Part shown: one piece after another, positions 1 through 7,916 of the stretch
Numbering within the stretch: position 1 is the stretch's first letter
How the letters are laid out: the number at the start of each line of letters is the position of its first letter
Source: Calycina herbarum
Taxonomy: Eukaryota > Ascomycota > Leotiomycetes > Helotiales > Pezizellaceae
Assembly (NCBI GenBank): GCA_001414485.1
Contig: LLEY01000303.1
Coordinates: 1-40,773, forward strand
Length of the DNA stretch: 40,773 bases
Direction: 5' to 3'
Translations under genes and position numbers: made by a program
Notes under the pieces: model-generated
What the model was told of the DNA's origin: nothing
The model's input: the letters and a program-made list of their open reading frames with translations, nothing else
The model's database searches: none

Positions 1-57
1 GTCGAGTACCACTTCGAAGACAAGATCTTTGTCCCACTCCGCAACTTTCTTTTGTAA
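1..57 (+). CDS. C-terminal end of an unidentified protein (partial)
   Basis: The window opens in a reading frame that runs for 18 codons and ends with TAA at 55-57. The residues (VEYHFEDKIFVPLRNFLL) are mixed hydrophobic and charged and look like a genuine protein C-terminus rather than random translation. Everything upstream lies outside the window, so no family can be named. It would be convergent with the cystathionine gamma-lyase gene, which ends at 719. A chance open stretch of this length is possible, so confidence is modest. Confidence 0.4.
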   Translation, partial: VEYHFEDKIFVPLRNFLL

Positions 58-718
58 AAGCAAGCTGTCAGAGGATTTCTTCCAATTCTTCCAGTTCTTC
101 CTTCGGATATCATGGATTGTGCTTTGATGCTTGTTTCCCCCGTATTGCCTTCGCTTCTCTAGGAAGTTATTGTGTTGAGTTTTCAGAGGAGACATTAGGA
201 ATTCAAGTAAAAGTGAAGAAGTAAGAGATAGTGCAAATACGCCTGAACAAGATCTATTGAGTATAACTCAAACTATGTACAGTACCAAATGTGTAGGACC
301 ATTACATATATTCTTCCAAAACGAGGGGAGAATCAGAAAACTGAAATCTTGAGTCTCCTAAACATTCTCGAGGAACGGAGAAGGTTATGCTCGCGGAACA
401 AAGCCTAAACATCTTACTATTCAGCAGGACTTCTTTCAATTATGGCACTCGAAAGATCCAAAGGCTACATCACAATTTTCACACGCCAAGATCTGAGAAT
501 AAAAAATAAAAGTTACGATCAGAAATGTCTATTCGAGGAGTGTATCTTCGCTCACATACGTCTAAATGCCCCCTACTAGTACTTTCCAAAGGTATAAAAA
601 ATCAAGATATTGCGCAAGCTATCTTGCCTATCTTTTGTTTTTATCACGCCATCATTCCTGATTTTTCGTCTTCCCAACCCAAGAACGCCACTAAATGCAA
701 ATGTAAAAGACAAGAAAT
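58..718. other. Intergenic region between convergent genes
   Basis: AT-rich sequence between the stop of the partial gene on the left and the stop of cystathionine gamma-lyase on the right. It should hold both 3' UTRs and polyadenylation signals. A 65-codon open frame at 525-722 has low complexity and no family features and is not called. No repeat, RNA gene or conserved motif was recognised. Confidence 0.6.
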
Positions 719-1999
719 CTAAGTAGATAGCGTTTGCACCTCCTCAATTGAGAGGCCGTTGACACCAGCAAGTCCATTGGTGACCTTTGGCCAGACAACG
801 GCCTTCTCAAGAGCCTGGAGAACATCTGCCTTCAAGTCCTCGGCGTCTTCGATACCGCAACTAACTCGGACGAGATCATCAAAGACACCAACGGCTTCTC
901 GTTGCTCCTTTGGAATCCCGGCGTGGGTCATGCTGCTTGGAACTTCAACCAAAGACTCGATACCTCCGAGAGATTCGGCGAGCGTGAAGAGTTGAGTGGA
1001 CTGGCAGAATCGTTCGGCGGCTGCGTGTCCTCCCTTGATTCGGAAGGAGAGCATTCCACCACCCATGCCATTTCGGTGTTGCTTGAGCGCAATCTTTCGG
1101 TGTGGGTGGGAGTCGAGGCCTGGGTAGTTGACAGCAATGACATTTGGGGAGGTTTCGAGCGCATGTGCAACCGCCGTAGCGTTGACCGTGGCTTCTCTCA
1201 CTCTAAGATGGAGAGTCTTGAGGCCTCTGTGTGCAAGCCAACTGTCGAATGCAGAGGGGACGGCACCGATGGCGTTTTGCAAAAAGGTTAATTTCTCCTT
1301 CATGATATCGGAATTGAAAGCCGCAACTCCCATAACGACATCGGAGTGTCCATTGATGTACTTGGTGACCGAATGGACGACGATATCCGCACCGTGGTCC
1401 AAGGGGTTCTGAACGTATGGGCTCAAGAAAGTGTTATCCACCACCACCATGATCCCATGCTCGTGGGCTTGTGATACCACGGCGCGGATATCGACCAACC
1501 GTAAGGTTGGGTTGGATGGTGACTCGATCCATACCAGCTTCGTCTCAGGTGTGATGTGCTCTCGGATGTCGACCTCGATCTCGGGCGTAAAGGTCACCTT
1601 CACCCCGTGTGCCTTGGCCACTTGAGTGAAATATCTGTGTGTGCCTCCATAGACGTCGCTGACGCTGATGACATGACTTCCGGCCGCCAGACTCTGCAGA
1701 ATGATTGCTGTGGTCGCTGAGCCAGATGCGAATGCCAAAGCATACTTGGCGTGCTCAATCGCTGCCACGGCCTTCTCGAAGTTGTCTCGGTTCGGGTTTG
1801 CTGAGCGACTATATTCGTAGATTCCCACGGGTTTTCCAACGGCGGTCTGGGCGAAGGTTGTGCTGAGGGAAATAGGTTCGATGACTGCGCCGGTCGTAGG
1901 GTCATGGGCCGAGCCAGCGTGGACGGCCAGAGTGCCAAAGCGATAGACTGGAGAAGGAGCGCGCGGTGGCGTCTCGATGGAATGGTCGGTCTGCGTCAT
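719..1999 (-). CDS. cys3: Cystathionine gamma-lyase
   Basis: PLP-dependent enzyme that cleaves cystathionine to cysteine, 2-oxobutyrate and ammonia, the last step of reverse transsulfuration; cytosolic. The intronless 426-aa frame has the full Cys/Met metabolism PLP-enzyme architecture. The N-terminal YEYSRSANPNRDNFEKAVAAIE substrate/cofactor segment lies near residues 61-82. The ASGSATT phosphate-binding turn is at about 91-97 and the VVVDNTF aspartate region at about 185-191. The SVTKYINGHSD motif carries the PLP Schiff-base lysine at about K213. The C-terminal half has the usual SLGGIESLVEVPSSMTH segment. Length fits the family (roughly 390-430 aa). Cystathionine beta-lyase and gamma-synthase are paralogues of the same fold, but the overall match is best to the gamma-lyase. 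The gene diverges from a Zn2Cys6 transcription factor 1.15 kb away. Confidence 0.93.
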   Translation of the reverse strand: MTQTDHSIETPPRAPSPVYRFGTLAVHAGSAHDPTTGAVIEPISLSTTFAQTAVGKPVGIYEYSRSANPNRDNFEKAVAAIEHAKYALAFASGSATTAIILQSLAAGSHVISVSDVYGGTHRYFTQVAKAHGVKVTFTPEIEVDIREHITPETKLVWIESPSNPTLRLVDIRAVVSQAHEHGIMVVVDNTFLSPYVQNPLDHGADIVVHSVTKYINGHSDVVMGVAAFNSDIMKEKLTFLQNAIGAVPSAFDSWLAHRGLKTLHLRVREATVNATAVAHALETSPNVIAVNYPGLDSHPHRKIALKQHRNGMGGGMLSFRIKGGHAAAERFCQSTQLFTLAESLGGIESLVEVPSSMTHAGIPKEQREAVGVFDDLVRVSCGIEDAEDLKADVLQALEKAVVWPKVTNGLAGVNGLSIEEVQTLST

Positions 2000-3150
2000 C
2001 TTGAAGGGGAAAATCGAGGGAATTGGTGTTTTGCGCTGGTCTTTGGGTACAAGTATGCTCTGGGGTTTGAAAGCAGATTTTGCGACAAAAAGATTTCGGA
2101 GGGGTAAATAAATGTGCGGGGTATTGTACTGGGTACTGGTACGTAAGAGTAGCCGATAGTATCGAGATCACCCGTGAAATATTTCGTAGCGCGACGAGAA
2201 GGAGGACGACGAGCTGTCTGTGAATTGACAAAAGAGCAAAACTGAAGGGCAAGGAGTGTATTTAAAGAAAAGACGTCCCAATGACATTATAGATTTCATA
2301 ACAAACTTCTAGAAGGCCAGAGGAATGGATGAGGTGATTGCTAATGCTCCATTAGTAAGGCTAAACGGCTTAAGAGCAGACAAAGGCCATCACGCCATCG
2401 AGTTGCGATGCCGAGGTAAGAGAAAGGGAAGGTGCCATGGTGATATAATCGTCCATGAAGAAAGTGAAATAATCCGAAGTTGAGAAAGTGGTCATTGAAA
2501 GGGGTTACAGTCTATAAATATTGGAAGTCTGAAGAAAGGTGGGATGAAGTATTTGTGATCGTTTTCGGAAACCGGAAGCTTCTGAAATAAAGCGGCGCGC
2601 ATAGATAGGTGGGCGCATGATGTCAAGGTTAGCAAGTTGGAACAACATAGCCTAAGAGTCAACGATAACTAGAATCGGCATAAGTAGAGAGTATCTCAGA
2701 AGCTACACGTACTACCTGAAGCTACTACGACCAAGGACTTTGGAAGTTAACAATTTAGGAGCAGCCGTAAAAGCTTCACCTGACTTAAGCGATGTTCTCG
2801 AAGAATTATATAATTATATCAGTATGCCAACGTTCTAGGACAGCTCATCCTTATTCTACTCCCTCCGAAACAATTCAGTTGACTTTTTTAAGACTTCTGC
2901 TTGAACGCTTAAAGTACATGCACCTCAGAATTAGGCGTTCAACTGAAAATGCCGCTTTTATTCGGCACGGATCTTCGGTCCTCCGACAGGGTTCGCGCTA
3001 CGGGCTTTCAGCAATAGGTACAATACGTACCATATTTACTACTGGGATGCTCTTCAACAGTACTCTACACCTCCACCTCCACCTCCACCTCTATGATGTC
3101 TGTCTGTAGAATTGCATGGGCGCCCGTTCCATTACCTATCTGACAACATC
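2000..3150. promoter_or_regulatory. Shared intergenic region between cys3 and the Zn2Cys6 factor
   Basis: 1.15 kb separating two divergent genes, so it must contain both promoters and 5' leaders. Sequence immediately upstream of cys3 (2000-2280) is moderately GC-rich; the rest is AT-rich with no convincing coding frame. The 105-codon frame at 2792-3109 has no family features and ends inside a hexanucleotide repeat, so it is not called. No binding motif could be assigned with confidence. Confidence 0.5.
3067..3091. repeat. Hexanucleotide microsatellite (CACCTC)4
   Basis: Four near-perfect copies of CACCTC lie about 60 bp upstream of the transcription-factor start codon, probably in its 5' leader or core promoter. 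Such polypyrimidine runs are common in fungal leaders, and the copy number is likely to vary between strains. Confidence 0.75.
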
Positions 3151-4682
3151 ATGTCGGCTTCAAGACCCCGTCGAAGTCACAAAAAGTCCAAAGCTGGTTG
3201 TCAAGTAAGTCCAGTACATATTTCTTTCTCCCTCCCTTAGCTACCAGTATCCTACTCGTACCCCCACAGACACCACCTCGGACACCTCTAACACATGTCA
3301 ACCCGCAGAGATGTAAAATACGCAAGATCAAATGCGACGAGGTCCATCCTATCTGCGGCAACTGCTCCAAACATGGTGTCTCCTGCGACTTCGAAGGTCT
3401 TCCCATTGACTTGAACTCGCCCAATGAAAATACTCTTTCTCCTACCTCGAGCTGCGAGGCCTTCCTCGGCCACATGAAGACCAACTCGAACATCTCCATC
3501 AACGGCAATTCTCCCTCCAACTCATCTACGAGCCCCCAATCGACCCCCATGACTCTGTACCAAACACCCACCACTCTGATACGAACCAATGCCAATCCCG
3601 CTAGCTCAAGGCTGCTGGAACTCAAGCTCATGTCAGTTACCTATCCTTTGTCTCCGTCTTATATACGCAATTCTAATATTGTGTGCAGGCACCATTACAC
3701 GGCAAGGACCGCATATACTTTTGCAGACACGGGGGATGCAACGTTGGCATGGCAGGTGGAGGTTCCGTCAATCGCATATAGCGCCGGATATCTTATGGAT
3801 GCTATTCTGGCCGTTTCGGCATTGCATCTTCGTTCCGTGGAACCAAACGATCAGGCCCTAATACGAGCTTCACATAGCTACATGGCATCCAGCTTGGCAC
3901 AATATTCAGCCTTGTTGACGGATGGTGCCTCCCAGGTCAACGCCGAGGCACTCTTCTCTACGGCAGCTCTAATCGCCTTCCAAGCTTCTGCGCTGAGAAA
4001 TTACGAGGGGATGGACCATCGCTATACTGTACCACTTGCGTGGTTTCACTCTTTCCAAGGAGTGAAAACCGTCGTTCTAGCTAGCTGGCAGTGGTTGAGG
4101 ATGAGCCAACGAATATTTCCCATCATCAATAGCCAGCCGGCACTTTCTCTGAACATGAATCCCGACAGTCGATCTTTCTTCGCCCCGCTCTTGGATGGAC
4201 TAGATAAGCAACTAGAATCAGTACCAGTAGAATCTGTCCTTGAAACAAGGAAAGCTTACGAACATTCTGTGGCTTTCCTGAACTGGGGTTACCAAAACCC
4301 TGTACGACATAGGATTTTATCATTTGCTGCTACCGTTTCTCGCAAATTTATCGAATTGATAACAGAGCAAGACCCACGTGCTCTTGTCATAGCAGCCTGT
4401 TTCTTTGCCTTGACAAAGCCGGTCGACGATGTATGGTGGTTAGATGGTGTAGCTAAGCGGGAAGTAAACGGAATCCTCACCATCCTACCACAAGAATGGC
4501 GGCCAAAAATGGAATGGGCTTTGAAAATTGCCAACCACGAAGGTGTTATGGACGAGAAGACATGGGGAACTTCGATACACAAAGATGTTGACCTCGGGGA
4601 ACCATTGTCATTCGACCAGACATTTTTGGATGAAATGTTGATGATGACACAAATCATTGATGCGTACGCCCCACTGGATTGA
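3151..4682 (+). CDS. Zn2Cys6 fungal-type transcription factor
   Basis: Sequence-specific regulator with an N-terminal binuclear zinc cluster. Three exons by splice signals: 3151-3204, 3309-3631 and 3689-4682 (456 aa). The first junction joins KSKAGCQ to RCKIRKIKCDE and restores an intact CX2CX6CX6CX2CX6C cluster (residues about 17-44), preceded by basic residues. The second intron (57 bp, GTCAGT..TGTGCAG) is stop-free and in frame; removing it gives LELKLMHHYTARTAYTF, the start of the conserved middle domain of the fungal_TF/Upc2-like group. A Ser/Thr/Pro/Asn-rich linker separates the two parts, and the C-terminal half is helical (HSVAFLNWG, ALVIAACFFALT, WWLDGVA). Targets cannot be deduced. 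The start is the first ATG of the exon that supplies the first zinc-cluster cysteine. Confidence 0.88.
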
Positions 4683-5540
4683 TCATCCCGTCCATGTTCT
4701 TGTATACGACGGCTCTCGATGTCTATAGACTTTTAAGTCAAGCGCCCAAAGCAGTGAGCTTTCATACCGTCCGCCAAACATAGGTTTGTGATTCATTTCC
4801 AAACTTGTTGGCACAATACATGGGTACCGCCGCCACAAACTCCTACCCACCGATATATTGTTGAGCACGGAATTATTCTTCCATTGAAGTTCACTACCAT
4901 AAAGTTTGGTATAAAATTCGAAGATTCTGTATACCTTGGTATATCTGCACACAACATAGAGTTGGTACCAGAGAAATATGACTGGAACGGCAAACTGGCG
5001 CGACAACTCCAAGAATAGAGGCTTCGACCAAGACTTCAATGCCATTATCCAGTCTTGACCACGTCGCAGATTACCGGAACAATTTATCAGGGGATTGCCC
5101 GTCAAGAATTAAGACATGGGCTGAGAACCGACCTTCTACCGAAGTCCTCTTCCTCCAAGTCAACATGACGAACATCAAAAAAAGGGAAGGGATTTCAGGA
5201 CTTCAACGATAATTTTGGTGTTTAGAGCGATCACCGTCATGGATTGTCTTCTGGTAGATTTACCTGGATTATCCATTGGATTTCTAGTGGGAGAAAGAAC
5301 GCGTGTCGAAGAGCGTGTACCGGCCCGCATTTTAAGGCTTAGAATAACCGCAGTGCCATGGCCGCTACGAGGTCGGTGGCGTATACGGAGGTTTGCGAAA
5401 TTTCTCTACTGTACTCGTATATATATATGCCAATCCCCCAAGGCGTTCAAAGTTCAGTATTGTATATCACAAAATTTATTTACCATTTTCTCTCTCTCAA
5501 ACTTTCTTTTTACTTTGCTCACAAAGTTTTACTTCAAAAA
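4683..5540. other. Intergenic region upstream of the His/Gly-rich gene
   Basis: Holds the 3' UTR of the transcription factor and the promoter of the next gene. A 140-codon frame on the minus strand (4683-5105) begins within 3 bp of the transcription-factor stop and has no domain or compositional signal, so it is treated as chance. The last 120 bp have a TATA stretch followed by a pyrimidine-rich leader. Confidence 0.6.
5418..5428 (+). promoter_or_regulatory. TATA-like box of the His/Gly-rich gene
   Basis: An uninterrupted alternating TATATATATAT run lies about 112 bp upstream of the ATG at 5541. It is followed by a CT-rich leader (TCTCTCTCAAACTTTC) and an A-rich context directly before the start codon. 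This layout is typical of strongly or inducibly expressed fungal genes. Function is inferred from position and composition only. Confidence 0.5.
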
Positions 5541-6317
5541 ATGGGGTTCCAAGCCATCATTGACAAAGTAGGCCAACAGGTCGAGAAAAAAGCCCATAAT
5601 AAAAGTCCAGGCGGTGGTTATGTTTGTTCCCCCCCTCTCGCTCCCTTCCCAACACGCACTGAAACATCTCAGGGCCAAATCGCTGGATCACACCGCCCGC
5701 CTCCACCACCTCCCAACCATCCACCGCCCAGCTACACAGAATTCGAAGAACCTCGAAATGGCTACGTCGATGAACACCACACCGGGATAGGACTCCTCGG
5801 GATGGGAGCTCCCAACCCCGAGCCAGGACGCAGATCACGATCGAGCTCGAAAGTCCACGCTCCCATCACACATCCGAATTACACCGGCCCCGAGCGAAAG
5901 GGACGAGCTACGGAATATGAAGATGATCCTGCACGACAATATTATGCATCGTCTTCCAATGGGAAGGAGGAATCTGCCTTCACGGGGAGGGGATTGATTG
6001 GGCAATTGATGGCTGCGGGGAGGACTTCGCAGGAGGGGCCGGGGCCGGTTGTGAGGAAGGAGAAGCCGGGACGGTATAGAGGGCATTCTCATGAGCCGCC
6101 GCATCATGGGCATGAACGGCAGATGAGTAGGGAACATAGAGGGCCTTTTGGAGATGGGGAGGTGTATATTGGGGGGCCTCCGAGACATGGGGGGCATTCT
6201 CCTGGACATCCGCCTCCGTGTTCGCCTGGGCATGGGCCTGGGCCTCATCATGGACCTCCTCACCATGGGCCTAGCGGGCATGGAGGACACGGCGGACATT
6301 CGCCTGGTAGACATTGA
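5541..6317 (+). CDS. Uncharacterised small protein with His/Gly/Pro-rich C-terminus
   Basis: Two exons, 5541-5621 and 5673-6317 (241 aa), joined by a 51-bp stop-free in-frame intron (GTTTGT..CATCTCAG). Splicing removes an odd VCSPPLAPFP insert and gives a smooth GGGYGQIAGSHRPPPPPP junction. The N-terminus (MGFQAIIDKVGQQVEKKAHNK) is a likely short amphipathic helix. Next come a proline-rich segment with PPPSY (a WW-domain-ligand-like sequence), a Ser/Arg-rich middle and a GRGLIGQLMAAG segment. The final 77 residues hold 18 histidines in HGG, HHGP and GHSPG repeats. No catalytic domain, signal peptide or membrane span is visible, so the protein is probably largely disordered. The open frame extends upstream of 5541, but the ATG in an AAAAAATGG context next to the leader is the natural start. 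No family is recognised. Confidence 0.7.
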   Translation: MGFQAIIDKVGQQVEKKAHNKSPGGGYVCSPPLAPFPTRTETSQGQIAGSHRPPPPPPNHPPPSYTEFEEPRNGYVDEHHTGIGLLGMGAPNPEPGRRSRSSSKVHAPITHPNYTGPERKGRATEYEDDPARQYYASSSNGKEESAFTGRGLIGQLMAAGRTSQEGPGPVVRKEKPGRYRGHSHEPPHHGHERQMSREHRGPFGDGEVYIGGPPRHGGHSPGHPPPCSPGHGPGPHHGPPHHGPSGHGGHGGHSPGRH

Positions 6318-6870
6318 GAGAAAGGATGTGGGCTTGGAAATGCGAAAAGGAAACGGATTTAGAAAATAACAGGAACAACTGAAATCTGCGGCGTTGGAGG
6401 GCTTCTGGTTTTTGTGTCATATACTTGGTGGTATATTGGGGACATTGGGACTTTGCTGGTTGGCATTAAGACGATGGATGAGTTATGATGTATGTTTTAA
6501 TGTCTTTCTGGGTGTTTAGGGTAGCATAGGATAGGTAGGCTTTTGGCCGCTAGTTGTAGATGCAATTGAATTTGAGAGTATACTGCATTTTTGCCTACTG
6601 TTTTGCTGTTTGTAGAGGGTTTGAATTTCGTTTAGGTAGTTAGTCAGGTTGTGGTTTTTAGGGATGAGGAGGAGGAGAGTTCTGGTTCATTTTTCTTCGT
6701 GTCACTCGGGAAATATTTGGGGATTGGTTTCTCGGTGTTTGTTGTAGATGGAAGCTCTTTCTTTTCAAGGTTTTTTTTTTTTTGGAAGCTTATCGAAGGC
6801 GGCTTGTAGTTACAGGTTTTCTTCTGAGAATTGATAATTGATTTAGTTGTGTAGCTGCTTGGGTTACCAG
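6318..6870. other. Intergenic region, 3' UTR and low-complexity sequence
   Basis: TG/TA-rich sequence with a long T run near 6769-6781 and no convincing coding frame. The 91-codon minus-strand frame over 6644-6919 is Lys/Ser/Thr low-complexity and runs into the palindromic repeat, so it is rejected. Confidence 0.55.
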
Positions 6871-7036
6871 GTAATTGTTGGCTAACTTGGCTTACCCGTG
6901 ACCTTTTTTCGGCCCCCAACTATGAAGGTTGGCTTACCGAAGAACATCGGGTAAGCTAATAAGTAAGCCGACGAATGACGGGTAAGCCAAGTATCAAATT
7001 TGGGGGCCAAAATTTATTTTTTATAGAGTATTTTGA
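6871..7036. repeat. Palindromic interspersed repeat, copy 1
   Basis: Contains TTGGCTTACCCGT (6887-6899) and its exact reverse complement ACGGGTAAGCCAA (6978-6990). It also contains GGCCCCCAA (6911-6919) and its reverse complement TTGGGGGCC (7000-7008). The pairs are interleaved (A-B-A'-B') rather than nested. Between them sits a further hairpin, TTGGCTTACCGA (6929-6940) against TCGGGTAAGCTAA (6947-6959), with a 6-nt loop. The same GGCTTACC/GGTAAGCC word therefore recurs in both orientations. A related decayed copy lies just downstream. No coding capacity. It could be a small non-autonomous element (MITE-like) or part of a larger repeat; boundaries are approximate. Confidence 0.7.
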
Positions 7037-7090
7037 TTTTCTTCCAGATATTGTACGCTTTTCTACATTACAGGGTAATTATTTAGGCTG

Positions 7091-7200
7091 GGCAATTGTT
7101 AGCTTACTCGTGACCTTCTTTTGGCCCTCAAATATGTACCAGTGACGAGTGAGCTGAGCATCATGTTTGGAGGCCAAAATCATTTACTAAGATAGTTTGA
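7091..7200. repeat. Palindromic interspersed repeat, copy 2 (decayed)
   Basis: Aligns with copy 1 in the same order and orientation: AGCTTACTCGTGACC (7101-7115), GGCCCTCAA (7123-7131), GACGAGTGAGCTGAG (7144-7158) and TTGGAGGCCAAAAT (7167-7180). Differences from copy 1 in these blocks are nearly all C-to-T or G-to-A transitions, as expected for RIP or deamination. The internal hairpin of about 45 bp in copy 1 is absent. The two copies share their A-B-A'-B' plan and their AT-rich right end finishing in TTTTGA or GTTTGA. Confidence 0.65.
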
Positions 7201-7916
7201 GAAGAGGGAATGTATATCTTTGATTCTCCTAACTTTTTTTGAAGAGAAAAAATCTACAAGACTCGGAAAGGAGATGAAAGAGCAGACAAAGCAGTGTATT
7301 TATCAAGACATGATAATTGAACTTGTACCGTCTCTAATTCTCCTAAACTATGCTGGGAAATGGTTAGCATTGTTCTATGTTCTCTCAAATAATAGGTGTA
7401 CCTAGAAGAAACACTTGGATTTCCTTTCCCAAATTTTCACTCTGCCAGTCACAGTCTCACAATCATTTCTCACATCGACCCCTGCTTTTTAAAATTTTCA
7501 ATTGATATCAGCTACATACTGCAGAAGCCACCCAGCAACTAATATTGTCCGGGGGGTCGAATGTACTATCTGCAAGCTAATTGATCCCCTCGGATCCCCA
7601 ATATCGATATTTTTTTCATCTGTGTGTTGCAAGTTGCGGAGGTTGAGCTCAGGCAAGTGCATAATGAATGCTGACCTCCTATTTCAGAGGCTTGTAAATA
7701 AACCGGCTACCATAAATATGTTTCCCCTTTGATGTAATCCACGCAGAAACCCAGGTTGTGGATATCTACCCATGTTCGCCGATTGTTGAAATCGGAAGAT
7801 TTGATGTGAGAAAAAGAAAAGTGTGCACCCCTTCCCTCTAGCCTTCATCAAAATGATGATTTGGAAGGAGAAAAATGCATGCCATTCAGCGAGTTGGAAC
7901 CAACGGAGAGACCAGT
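7201..7916. other. Intergenic region downstream of the GTPase gene
   Basis: AT-rich sequence between the palindromic repeats and the stop codon of the minus-strand GTPase at 7917. The short open frames (7220-7405, 7502-7732) show no domain or codon signal. Nothing else recognised. Confidence 0.5.

Noticed and set aside
4683..5105. 140-codon minus-strand open frame next to the transcription factor stop
   Set aside because: No domain, no family-like sequence and no sensible splice partners; it covers the expected 3' UTR and promoter region, so chance is likelier.
5835..6314. Arg/Met/Pro-rich 159-codon frame antisense to the His-rich gene
   Set aside because: It is the mirror of the repetitive G-rich coding strand; its composition is explained by the sense codons.
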